Below are positions 33,101-44,227 of a stretch of DNA of 64,000 nt, piece by piece. The position numbers and the translations under genes are program-made. Within the stretch, counting starts at the first letter, position 1, and each line of letters opens with the position of its first letter. The notes beneath the pieces were generated by a model. The model saw only the letters and a program-made list of their open reading frames with translations. It searched no databases and was not told the DNA's origin. The stretch is from Blepharisma stoltei (taxonomy: Eukaryota > Ciliophora > Heterotrichea > Heterotrichida > Blepharismidae): positions 62,001-126,000 of the forward strand of contig CAJZBQ010000044.1 in assembly GCA_914767885.1 (NCBI GenBank), written 5' to 3'.

Positions 33101-36100
33101 TTAATTAACTGAAGTTATGGCTTGCCTCATTTCTGTGAAGTTTTTCGAAAAGCGGTCTCTATTTTTCTGGTCCATACTTCTAGATACCCCATTCATTAAT
33201 TTTGATAGCGATGCATTCAAGCTTTGTTGGGTCTCTAAATTGCTTGACGCTCCAGAAATCACATAATTTTTGATCTGCTCAAAAGAATTTTCATTAATAA
33301 TAATCAGTCCTAGCAGAGGTTTACTTAACGATCACATATAATTAGAATCCTCATTTAGTACAACTTCTAATACAGCAGTTAGCAGCTCTGAAAGGCAGCC
33401 AGGGAAGTCATTAAAAACTCTGTTGATTGCTTGTGAATCATTATTGTCTTTTTGGCTGGTTTTTATGATAAATTCGCACATATAAGTGATAGAGTTTGCG
33501 GTGGATAGGCAGTGTTTCATGTCTGAATAGAAAATACTGGAAGCTTTGACTCCTCGGAGTAAGAAAAATACAATAGCAGAAAAATAAGAAGATCTCAGCT
33601 GGGAAAATACAGTTTTTAAGTGGCTTTTGCAGATTAGCTCTAAAAATTCGTAGATTACGTCGAGAAGTTTGGAATAGGCCTAAATAAAAGATACAACTGC
33701 GTCGTCTCGAGGAATCTTTTCTATGAGTTCAAAACAGGTGCCTAGGGATTCTAAAAAGCAAGTATCGCCATATACTTCGAAAATACCGAAACTGACATAT
33801 CCACCACTCATCATTTTTGCCATAATTTCCAAAATTCTTTTTATGCATTTTTTTGGTAATTGTGATGTCAAATATTTATTTTTTTTTAAAAATAAAATTT
33901 CATTGTTGCATAGTATAATTTTTTATAATACTCCGCTGGCGCAATATTATTTTCTAATATCGCTTTCCCATAGCTCATCAAAATATTGCTTAAATTCCTA
34001 ATCCCCTCCTCTGTGAGCAAACAAATTTATTTGGAAAAATCCTATTTTTTGGGTAAAAACCCACCCTCCGTAAGCGAACAAAGTTTTTATGAAAATATTT
34101 TGATTATATAATTGATAATTATTATATTTAATTTTTAACAGCTTGCATTTTAAAACAAAAATTTTTTTTAAAAATTAAATTAATATTTGCTTTAAATTGG
34201 GATTTATTTTAAAAATTTTACTATAAAATGTATATCTAAATTTTTAATTAACCCCTCCGTAAGCAAAAAAATTTTTTTGCTCGCTCACAGAGGGGGAGTA
34301 AACAAAATAATCCCATAGGCGCACGCAATATCAAACCTAATCCTAGAATTTCTTGAAAAAACAAGCTCTGCTAGAAAAGCTAACAAAGAATTCATGACAG
34401 AGTCGTCATAAATAAAATTTGTAGACGCTGTAAAAATAATATCTAAATTCCCTTCATAAAACCATTCAAAGAAATCGACATAATGTCTTTGTGACTGAAA
34501 AGTAGAGCAGATTCCTTTGAGCTCTCTAAATAAATGGACTAAATTAATAGATGAAGGAGAATTTATAAGCTCTCGGATATAGGCCCCAGTCGGTCTTAAA
34601 AAGGACTCTAAAGGTTCATTTACATCTTCTATTATCCATAAATTCGAGATGGCTGCGTATACTCTTTCTTTGTATTTTGGGTTGTTGGCACAGATACCAT
34701 AGCTTCTATAATTTGCCATTAAATTCTGCATCACGTCAATTTTCACTAAAATTTTATTACTGTAATATCCCTTGCATAAAATTTCGAATAATTCTAAGCT
34801 TCATTTTAAAGCTTTCCCGTCCTGATATCTTGATAAATTTTGGATTAATTTTTCCATCACAATTTTCACTACAAATTTTACAGTGTCTTCAGGTAAAGTT
34901 TGTACAGAAGTCGTTTCTTTTGAGCTGGTTTTGTCAAAGAAAAACCATATGTTGTCATGTGGGGAGTTTATATATGATTTGGTCAGACCCATAAAAAAAT
35001 ATATTCGATTTTTATTAAAAAAATTGTTAATAAATATTATATTTTGATATAAAATAGATTTTCAAATATAAAAATTAAGAAAAAAAAATCAATATAATCA
35101 CTATACAATTGAAGATTCCAAGCATTCTAAAGGATTCATGTTTTCAATTTTCCCTATTAACTGGAACACCAAATTTATCATTTGGGCGTCCAAATGGTCT
35201 TCATTTTCATTTAATTTTTTCTCTCTTAGAATAATAAATCCTGAAGCTATATAAGTAAGCCAAGCAAGCTGAGCCTCAATTTGGTCCTTATTTTGTCCTT
35301 GAGCAGCCGCTGCATCATAAAGAGATAGCGTGGCAATAAAAACGGTTTGAAGCTCCCTTATAAGGTCTGAATAAAAATAAACACAAAAGGACGTGATCTG
35401 CTCAATATGGTCTTTCAGCTCTGTTTCTGTAGAGTCGTCAAGTAAATCTGGGCTGGCATTGATAGATGTATATTGCAGAAACGCTTTAAAAAGCCCTGGG
35501 ACATATAAAGCTATTTGGTTATCTGCTGACAGCTGATGATGCTGCTCATAAGCGAGGTAGCTCCATATAAACAATGAGCTTTCGAAGCCAGAAACGACAG
35601 AAGATCTATTAGAAAAAGCGACAGCTGAATAATTAGCTAAGGCTTCTAGTCAGCTCCAAAAGGAAGCTAGAGGTGTTATATCTCTAACTCCCCCCCATCC
35701 TTGATCGAACGATTGACTGTAAAAATTCCTAAAAAATTGGGGAAATTAACCCCCATCCTTGATCGAACGATTTTCATATCATGACAATTTTTTTATATAT
35801 ATAAAAATATATTATTTATCAAAAGCTTGGGAAGATGTTCATAATGAAGTTGTTTTCAGAGCGTTGAGACGACAGAAAGCTGCGGAATCAACTATCCGAA
35901 GTGATTTATAGAGGTTTCCTCTATATAGCGCTGAAAGCGCAGACATTTCCCCAGGAGCTTTCCAAGTTCGTCGGACCAAATCGCTTTTTGGTCCGACCAA
36001 GGCATTGATTTGGTGCAACCAACCGATAAATTCCGATCAGAATTTATCGGCCTTACAGCGCCAAACATAGGAAACTTCTATAGTTATCAACATAAGCTTA

Positions 36101-37846
36101 AAAACTCAATAATCTAATAAAATAGAGATTCTTTCAAATTTTTAAAAACAAATTTAATTTAATAAGGAACAAATTAAAATTTATACAGTTTAAAGGGATA
36201 ACTAATAAATAAAAATATTAAAAATTGGTATTTATGAAATTAATTAAATTTTTTGCTGTAAAAATAATTATTAAATACTCTATATATATATATTTTTTAT
36301 TTTTTATATAAAATTTTTTCCCAAAAATTTTTTTTTAACCCCCATCCTTGATCGAACGATGGCGAGTCGTTCGATCAAGGATGGGGGGGGAGTAAGAGTA
36401 AAGTTTGTAATAAAGCGCTTTGAGGTTTGGATATACTCGAATTTGCTGTCCCCGACAAGATTTTTGTTTTTTATGATTTCTTCTAACACTTTTAAGTATT
36501 TTCCTACATATGCTTGACGCTGCTCTACGTTGCCTCCGAAAATGCTTTTTCTTATAGCGCCCATATGATTGAAAGCTCGTAAGGCTAAAATTTCGGCTTG
36601 GTCTGAGCAGTTAAGTATTAGAAATTCTAAGTATTCTAAATAAGCAGGATTTTCAAAGTGAATTTTCCATGACAACGGCACTTGCAAGCTTAAAGAATCT
36701 TCATTAGACTCATCTGAACAAATTCCTAGAAAATCAAATGTCAAGCACAAATTTAGAACTGTTAAGCTCTGTACAATCAAATTTAGTGAAATTTCTGGGA
36801 CTTTTGATATAAAAATCCAACACATTCCAAAGATTTTTTCCAGTGAATCATCTCTAAACGCGATTGCAATTTTTCTATTAGTGGAGAGCGGCCTAAATTT
36901 GATAGGCTCGACCATTTCTGTGATGATTTCTTCAAAGAATTTAAAGCCAATTTCTGCAACAAACAAGTTTTGGTTTATCATTTCTTGAATCGTTCGGACC
37001 GTTTGTGGAATAACTTCAAGCTCAAACCATCCAAGCCGACAAATTCTAGCTAACGCTTTGGCAAGACCTGCTAAGATGTAGGACGGTTTATTGGTTTGTT
37101 CAAAGTACATTTGGAAGATGTTTTGATAGAGAAGATTCTTGGAATCTATTGGAAGACGACGCCACTCTGAGATTAGCATCTTAGTGAAAATGCTAACTCC
37201 CTCCCTCCGTGAGTGAACAAAAAAATTTTTTCGCTCACAGAGGGGGGGTTAATTTTATTTTTAAACAAAATTATATATAAAATTTTATAGAATTTTTTTT
37301 TCGAAAATTTAAAAAAAATCCACATCACAAAAATTGGAAAGCAAATATTAATTTATAAAATTTATGTTTTAAAACGTAATTTGTTTAAAATTAAACAGAA
37401 TTAGCTCGAGATTTCATTATATTGTGAAATACACTATGTAGCGCGGGACTTTTTGGCTCAAGTTCCAGCCAAAAAAGCCCCGTGCTACATAGTGTATTTC
37501 ACTATACTAATTATCACTTATATAATTTTTTTTCATAAAAAATTTTTTCTATTAAAATTTTTTTTGTTCACTCACGAAGGGTGGATTTTTGGGCAAAAAA
37601 TAGGGATTTTCCAATGGTTTTGTTCGCTCACGGAGGGAGGGGAGTAAGAGTTAAATAATTCAGCTGAAGATTTTGGGAAATACGAAGGATTGATAAAAGA
37701 TTCTCAAAATTTTCTGAAGTTTCTAAGGCACTGTATATGGCTTGTTCAGCATTTTTTCGCTCCTGGTTAGAAATTACCTGTGCGTTGTTCGAGGTGTAAA
37801 GAAGAGAGCACCAAGATTCCAGCTGAGAAATGTATTGCTCGTTCAT
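33101..37846 (-). CDS. XPO7: Exportin-7 (RanBP16 family nuclear export receptor)
   Basis: Importin-beta superfamily transport receptor. Start MNEQYISQLESWCSLLY at 37846, stop TAA at 33101. Diagnostic XPO7 stretches: LARICRLGWFE, KIAIAFRDDSLEKIFG, LNLCLTFDFLGICSDES, ELVFSRNSRIRFDIACAYGIILFR, MSGGYVSFGIFEVYGD and C-terminal NRDRFSKNFTEMRQA. Removing inserts at 34002-34298, 35688-36392 and 37197-37644 and the intron 33680-33694 restores the frame exactly; an AT-rich insert at about 34996-35103 and a 20-nt one at 33873-33892 also have to go. TGA is Trp in FWSWLEAL. Confidence 0.93.
33680..33694 (-). other. 15-nt spliceosomal intron
   Basis: GTATCTTTTATTTAG between DDAV and AYSKLLD of XPO7. Confidence 0.92.
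33873..33892. mobile_element. Possible 20-nt TA-bounded IES
   Basis: TA at 33873 and 33893; without this removal the XPO7 frame hits TAA. Result MKFYLTSQLPKKCI. Very short for an IES; a sequencing indel in this A/T run is the alternative. Confidence 0.35.
34002..34298. mobile_element. IES, degenerate group A, TAA-bounded
   Basis: 297 bp, TAA at 33999 and 34299. Keeping one copy joins YGIILF to RNLSNILMSYG, which fits exportin-7. Confidence 0.9.
35688..36392. mobile_element. IES, group C, TAA-bounded, with nested group D element
   Basis: 705 bp, TAA at 35685 and 36393. Motif ATCCTTGATCGAACGAT at the left end, again at 35758, and as a hairpin pair at the right end (36345-36388). Keeping one TAA joins ITNFTL to RDITPLASFW in frame. 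Confidence 0.92.
35907..36080. mobile_element. Palindromic group D element nested in a group C IES
   Basis: Ends TATAGAGGTTTCC and, inverted, TATAGAAGTTTCC; GCGCTG near the ends; core GGTCCGACCAA. Confidence 0.8.
37197..37644. mobile_element. IES, group A (reverse), TAA-bounded, with nested palindrome
   Basis: 448 bp, TAA at 37194 and 37645. Keeping one copy joins QLNYLTL to SIFTKMLISEWR in frame, matching the exportin-7 N-terminus. Confidence 0.92.
37420..37504. mobile_element. 85-nt palindromic TA insert nested in a group A element
   Basis: Arms GTGAAATACACTATGTAGC and complement; loop with TTTTTGGCTC / CAGCCAAAAA. Sister group A copies read CATTATACTAAT at this point, giving the empty site with one TA. 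Confidence 0.92.
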
Positions 37847-38049
37847 TTTTGATTATTACAATTGGGGCAGAAATAGCGCTAAATTCTTAATTAATATTAA
37901 TTTATTTTTTGACCTCTTAATAGACAAAATATTAAATTACTTTCTATAGCATTTAATTGAAAATAATATCTTTCAGTCATATATAGTTTATTTTAAACAA
38001 AATACCATTTAAGTTACTCATAAATGAATAGGAAACATAAAAATGACCA

Positions 38050-41000
38050 CTAAGTAGATTCATTAGCTTTACCCTTAATAGGAATTATTGAAAGAATCAC
38101 TTTCAGCCTGTTTAATTTGCTTATTTCTCTTGAAAGATATGGTAAAAAATATAGCAAGTATAAAAAGACTGAAAGAACTATATACTTAGTTATCAAGAAT
38201 AGCCCACTAAGGAACATTTTTTGGTTGGCTGGAGAATAGCTGGTTGCCAAATTCGTTGACATGTCATATTTTCTGGCTAACCAAATTTAAGATGGCGAAC
38301 TAAAAATGCTCCTTAGTGGGCTATTATTGGCAAGCAGGTATATATATGATTGCTGTATTTACAATATCGCTGAGTCTGTCTGATATCATTTCTTTAGATC
38401 CTTCGTCTATAACACTAAAAACACGCGCCATCATCAATTGAAGTTCAGTGTACCTCCTGGTTAAAATCCAAAGCTGGCTCATTTTTTCTGACTCCCCCCC
38501 CCCCCTCCGTGAGCGAACAAAACCATTAGAAAAATCGCCATTTTTTTTGACCAAAAACCCACCCTCCGTGAGTGAACAAAAATTTTTTTAATAGAAAAAA
38601 TTTTAATGGAAAAAAATTTTGATATATAAGTGATAATTAGTATAATGAAATCTAGAGCTAATTCTGTTTAATTTTAAACAAATTGCGTTTTAAAACATAA
38701 ATTTTGCAAATTAAATTAATATTTGCTTTCCCAATTTTTGCAAATTAGGATTTTTTTTAAATTTCGAAAAAAATATTTTTTTTTAAAATTTATATATAAA
38801 TTTTTTTTAAAAAAAAAAAATTAACCCCCCTCCGTGAGCGAACAAAAATTTTTTTGTTCGCTCACGGAGGGGGGGGGGAGTGAGTCATATTTCTGCAATG
38901 CAGAAGCCTCAAACATTAATAAATTAGTCCATCATATGGATCCCAGATTTGATTGATAAATTGGAGAAGAGCCGTGCTCAAATAAAGAGGTTCTCATCAT
39001 TGCTGGTAAATATTTTCTGTTTCACATTAGATTAGATTAGATTAAGCCGTTTGCCTTGCAGGGCCGGGGATTTCCACCCCTACACGCTCATCGCCCCTGA
39101 GGAGCCTCGGCGGACACCCTCCTTGTTGCCTCAAACAAGGGATTCGCACCACCAGTCTTGACTTCCATGGCTTCTGGAGTCTAAGGGCCAACCACCTGGG
39201 TCGAAACTCCCAGTTTCTCGTTGGGGCAAATACCATCTTCTGGGTCTGAAGGCCATATTGCCTTCAAACATTGGGCCGACCTTGCCCCTTTCCAATGGTT
39301 GTCCTGGAGGAAAAACTCCAAGTCCGAGAATTATCTCCTCGGGCTTGATGAAAACCCAGCCCGAACATACATAAAGGATTACCGGCCCCTTTCCACCTAA
39401 ATCTCCACCACTGGGCCGTTGCCTGCTGATGTTGAAGAAATAGGGTCGAGAGGTCGGTGGTCTGTCGTCACCATTTTTATGTATTTTCTGTTTCACATAA
39501 AAGAGTGGGTGCATTTCATAAAGATCGTAATCGCTTCTGCTAGCTCATTATTTGCGTTAGGAAAAGAAAGACTTTTAGGAATCAGCTGTTTTAGCTGCTT
39601 TTCTTGGTCGTCAAGGGCAGCTTCTCTTGCAAAAAAGCCTATTTTTGGGATAATTGCCCTTCTTTGTACATATATGTACATAATTTGTGGCCTTTTTTTT
39701 AGATATTCTTCAACATCAGGATACATAATTCCATGAACTAAGCTATAATATATCCCAGTCAAACTTATAAATAGTGCTAGTCTTGTGATATATCTCATTC
39801 TTATATTTATTGAAATTCTTTTGTATTTTTTTCTTAATGGAATATCTACTTCTTCTAGTTCTTCATTGTGTACCAATGCTAGCCTATCTTTGCAATTTTT
39901 TATTAGCTCATAGTAGCAAGCATATATTTTTTCTCGGATAAAATTTCATAGGTTGTTATATTTTTTGCTGATAAACAATATATAAAATACAAGAAATGCC
40001 ATACAAATACCAAGTATGCTTGCTCCAATGACATCTAAAACAATAGTAAATGTTCCTATAGTGCTAATTCTGTCTATTTCACAGTTGACAAGTCCATTCA
40101 GCGATGAATTTGACATATAAAAAGCTTCCCCCAAGCCATTTGCAACTAAAAATTGCAAGTCATTAGTATAATTTTCTGAATTTTTAACATTCCCAATCAT
40201 ACTATTTATCTAAATATATTTTACATGTCCAATAAATTCACTCAGAGCATCATACAAATTCATGAAAATTCGCCTAGGCTCCTCATTATTATTAAAATCT
40301 CATATTGGGATAATATCAAGCATAATTATTTTTGATGAGTCACAATAGCTTCAGTCCTCATAATGCTTATACAAAGTACTTTGATAAGTTAATAGATCAG
40401 ACCTTGTTTGCTCAAGCATGCTAGTATAATAAGAAACCTCAGTATGGTTATAAGATATAGCCAAATCTATTAATCTGGAATTTTCTGCAGCTGATGCAAT
40501 TCTATACAAAATAATTCCGAGGTCATTGAAAGTGTTGATTGATCTAGAATGATTCACTGCATCTGCTATATAGATTATTATTGCAACATTTGTTATTAGT
40601 ACAGAAATGATCTACATATATAATACCGAAAAAAATAAAACTAATTTGAATTTTCTCAATGACTGCTCTGATTGATTTATGATTGATTTTTCTTTGCCTG
40701 AATATTACTTACTGTTAATGAAATTATAGGAACTGACTTGAAATGAAATATTTGACCCTAATTCTTCAAATTTGTGCCTGCACTTTTCTAGATTGTTTGA
40801 ATCCTCAACATCATCTATAAAAGTTGTTATACTCGCATTGCTTTTTCGTTTATAAACTCTATCATCATCATGGTCAGTTGGTATTTTAGTATCATTTTGC
40901 TTAGGCTCATTTATTATAGAGCGATTTGTAAGTTGGCCAAAGAATTCTCGTTGCTCATAAGTGCTCTTTTGTAGCCATTCTGTTATTTCGCTCTTATCTG

Positions 41001-43898
41001 TAATTAAAATAGCATAATGGACTTCAGATTTTTTAAAATATTTAATACCATGAACAACAGCAATAGCTTGCTTACCTACAATTAATTCTGGCTCAAAAAG
41101 CTCTAACTCAAAAAATTTGGGAATATAGGATAAAATATTCTGATAATTTATAAATTGATTAGGCAAATCTAAAGCATTTGCAAAAAGATCACTATGGCAA
41201 TATATTGTGCCATCTTCTGATATTAATGCAACTTGATGACTAGAAGAAATAGGCTTCATAGATACCATAAAAAATAAATCCTCTCTAAGTGCTGTCAATT
41301 TAATTAGTGTATACGATTCATTTAAATATCCTTGGCAATCCATTGTAAACCATGAATAATTTTTAAATATTTCAGGGCCTGTACAGTTATCAACAAATTT
41401 TTTCATAATTTCTAAATGATTTTCATTATAAGGTGATGGGATATATTGAATTATATTATTTTCCAAAATGTTTGTTACTGTTCCTTTCAGCATTTGAGCC
41501 GCTATTTCATTGATATATACAATAACTCCGAATGAGTCTTTATTAGCAGAAATTAAAATATTCCCATTTCCTTCTTCAAAATTTTCTATTTTTTCTATTT
41601 TTTTAGGCTCTTGAATAATCGAGTTCTGTGAAGCTTTGTCTAAAATTATTTTTCCTCTGCTAAAATCATAAAGGATGTTTTGTAGTAGACTCCCATAAAT
41701 TTCATAAGATTTTGGGTGTTTTTCTTTCAAAAGTTTTGTATAAATTGAGTTCACTGATTTGATTAATGATGCTGAATTTTTGACTAAATATTCAAGCTTG
41801 GAAATTTTAGGTTTTTCTATTGATGCTTCTTTTCATAAATCTAGTAAAAATTTGCATAGAGCTTTGTCATCTTTTTTAGCTAGTTCTAACTCATTCAAAT
41901 AGGATAAAAAGTCATTTTCATCTGAAATGCTTTTTTCGTTGATTTTAAATCATTGGTATATTCTTTGCTCTTGGACTTCTCCTTCAAAACTATTATGAAC
42001 TTGAGACATTCTTGCAAGCTTTATTTTAGCTAACTCCTCCTTTTAAATGGAATAAAAGATCCATCTCCAATTGATAAAAATTTTATATAATTTAAAAAAT
42101 ATACAGTTTTTTTGAATAGAGGTAAACACTGCCATCAAAAAAATATACATAATTAAATTTTATAAAGATTTAATTAAAAAAGATAAAGATTCAGTGTAAA
42201 AAATTGTTTAAATAATATCGCCGCCCATAGAGCTTTTTGTGCACTAGTAAACCTTGCTTTACTGGTTGCATACAGCTAGGAAATAGCTGTAAACTAGTTT
42301 ATGGTGCAAAAAGGTCCAAAGGGCTATATTTTATTGAAATTATGTAAATCATTCAAAAATAAAATTATGATCCAATTTAAAGGGGCTAATGTACCCAAAA
42401 TAAAAATTTTGCCAATATTTTGTTAAATATTTAAAGGGGAGAGTAAGCTAAAATCTTCTGCTGAAAATAAGCAATAATTTACTTCCCAAACAACCAAAAG
42501 CTTATCTTTACTGATTTGGGAAATTTTATGTATTTCTGAAAATTTGTTATAAATTTGTAAAAAATTTTTAAAATTTTTTGAAGTTAATTGCTTCCTTAGC
42601 CTCAGTTCAAAAGTATACTCGTCTAAATAAGTCCCTTTATACGATTGCTTTAATGAAAATTTATGCATTCAGTAGAAAATAATCCCAAGAGCAAGCGGTA
42701 CTACGCAAATGCTTAATAAAGCAATAATTCCTGAATTATCCATTCATATGCCTACTAAAAAATTAAATGATATTCCCATTACGCCGAGCATCATTGAAAC
42801 TTGAATAACATTGGTTATTAGATTATAATAGGGCTCAGACTTTCAAACTTTCAATGCAAGAATTCCAGAAAAAGTCATAATTATAGCATAGTATCAGACC
42901 TTCTTAGAGCTCATAGACACATGCATAAAAATAAAAAGCTGCTTATAAATCATTAAAAGCACATTAAATGAAGAATTTGACCTTGATTTTATATTGTTCC
43001 AAGCAAATGAATGGCGAACATCAGCAGTAAAAAGCTCACGGAAGACACACAAACAAAATAGTTGGATTAATGAAAATATTCCCAAAAAAATTCCAACAGC
43101 TCCTACATCAACGTCTTTTTGGGTAAGATTTTTATATTCGTCTATATTCGAATGCGAAAAAAGTGAGTATTTAATTGTAACTATTAATATCAAATTTGTT
43201 GGAATAAATCCTATTGTTGATATTATGTCTAAAATATGAGTTGGAAAAGTCAAAAATAATTTAAATAGTTTCCAGTTACTTTGATTGAAGAGAGAATTGA
43301 AAAAAGAAAAAACTATTATAGCTGATGTATATAATAAAATTTGGGAAATAAATGCATAAAATGCAATTTGATACACATTCAAGGCAGCAAAAATAGTGTC
43401 AAATGAAAAATAGCCTAGGACTTTTCACCACCCAAAATAACTATTTCAGTTTTTAATTTCCATTTCGGGGTATCATAAAATAGTCACCATTTGACTAAAG
43501 GAAATTATATTGGAAATAATCTCTATCATATACTGAGTTGAAGTTTTGGTGCTTAAATCATATTTTAGGAAAAATCAACTTCCTAAATTTTCTATCAGAT
43601 TGGCTTTGATTTTAAAATAAATTGTATTTGAAAGAGAGCTGAGTTTGTTGTCGTTGGAGAATATTGACGTCTTGTAAAGACTGTCTATCCCGTCAGCCAT
43701 TATTTGTGAATTATAATTAAAGATTAGAAATAGAAACAATAATGCAAAGAGAATTAAATTGCTTACAATTGCCTAAGCAAAAATTTTTTATCTCGTAATT
43801 TAGAAGCATATAACTTTAGGAATTTGATTATCACTTACAGGTGTAAGAAGCTAATTAGCTGGATCATTATTTTTGTATTTTTCTAGATTAATAGCCAT
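38050..43898 (-). CDS. Multi-pass membrane protein with PAS-like domain (TmcB-like), paralogue 1
   Basis: Large integral membrane protein: several helices at the N-terminal side (42400-43700), a cytoplasmic helical/TPR-like region (SFEGEVQEQRIYQWFK.. SIYTKLLKEKHPKSYEIYG), a PAS-like domain (NILISANKDSFGVIVYINEIAAQML), and a C-terminal half with more membrane segments ending IIPIKGKANEST. The order resembles the TmcB/tiny-macrocyst-like PAS proteins common in ciliates (from memory). Three 15-nt introns at 40210, 40612 and 40698 are conserved in paralogue 2. Inserts at 38183-38342, 38492-38880, 39028-39481 and 42034-42443 are all absent from paralogue 2. The N-terminal ~60 codons (43740-43898) contain stops and an unresolved insert. 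Confidence 0.7.
38183..38342. mobile_element. TA-bounded inverted-repeat IES, absent from paralogue
   Basis: About 160 nt with arms AATAGCCCACTAAGGA / TCCTTAGTGGGCTATT and TATAC-type ends. Removal gives TAIIYIVLSVFLYLLYF, aligned to TAISYIILSVLLYFLYF in paralogue 2. Confidence 0.9.
38492..38880. mobile_element. IES, group A, bounded by TGA (TCA on coding strand)
   Basis: 389 bp between TGA 38489-38491 and TGA 38881-38883. Paralogue 2 has a single uninterrupted TGA at the same codon (TTTTTTGTGAGCCAAG near 44505). Removal gives YDSEKMSQLW against LGSQKMTDLW. Confidence 0.95.
39028..39481 (-). mobile_element. Retroposon-like insert (group E copy 6) with 17-bp duplication and (AATCT)n tail
   Basis: Perfect duplication TATTTTCTGTTTCACAT at 39011 and 39482. 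Tail ATTAGATTAGATTAGATT at the left end, so the element lies on the minus strand. Paralogue 2 is uninterrupted here. Removal gives MWNRKYLPAMMR in frame. Confidence 0.92.
40210..40224 (-). other. 15-nt intron, conserved in paralogue
   Basis: GTAAAATATATTTAG; paralogue 2 has GTAAAATATAATTAG at 45438-45452. Confidence 0.93.
40612..40626 (-). other. 15-nt intron, conserved in paralogue
   Basis: GTATTATATATGTAG; paralogue 2 has GTATTTTTTATACAG at 45840-45854. Confidence 0.93.
40698..40712 (-). other. 15-nt intron, conserved in paralogue
   Basis: GTAAGTAATATTCAG; paralogue 2 has GTAAAAAATAGCTAG at 45926-45940. Confidence 0.93.
42034..42443. mobile_element. IES, group B, TAA-bounded, absent from paralogue
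   Basis: 410 bp; begins CTCCTCCTTTTAAATGGA, ends TTTAAAGGGGAGAG; TAA at 42031 and 42444. Paralogue 2 reads DISLAKIKLARMSQV without interruption; removal gives DFSLAKIKLARMSQV. Holds a palindromic TATAG element at about 42218-42344. Confidence 0.95.
42218..42344. mobile_element. Inverted-repeat element nested in group B IES
   Basis: Arms TTTTTGTGCACTAGTAAAC and GTTTATGGTGCAAAAA with a TATAGCCC end on the right. Left end more diverged. Confidence 0.65.
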
Positions 43899-44227
43899 TT
43901 TGGCTCCCATAAACTTTATAACATTAAGAAAGCATCAATGATAGCTTGCCTTATTATTTATGGATTTTATGATAATTTTTTATTGTTTTCAATAAATTTA
44001 CTATAGTTTTATTAATTATTACATAATATTGTAAAACTTAAATATTTTAACGAATTTTCAAAGTCTAATAAAATCTTTAAGCTATTTAATAAATATTATT
44101 TCCTTTTTTGCTTAATAGACATATGATTAAATTACTTTCTATAGCATTTTCTTCAAAACTATATCTTTCAATCACTAGAAATATTATTCTCCTTTTAACA
44201 AAATGTCATTTTTAGTAAAATCTACCC

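Noticed and set aside
39020-39040. Telomere-like repeat (TTAGA)n, possible chromosome end
   Set aside because: It is the short tail of an insert bounded by a 17-bp target duplication; coding sequence continues on both sides, and it does not match the CCCTAACA-type repeat recalled for Blepharisma telomeres.
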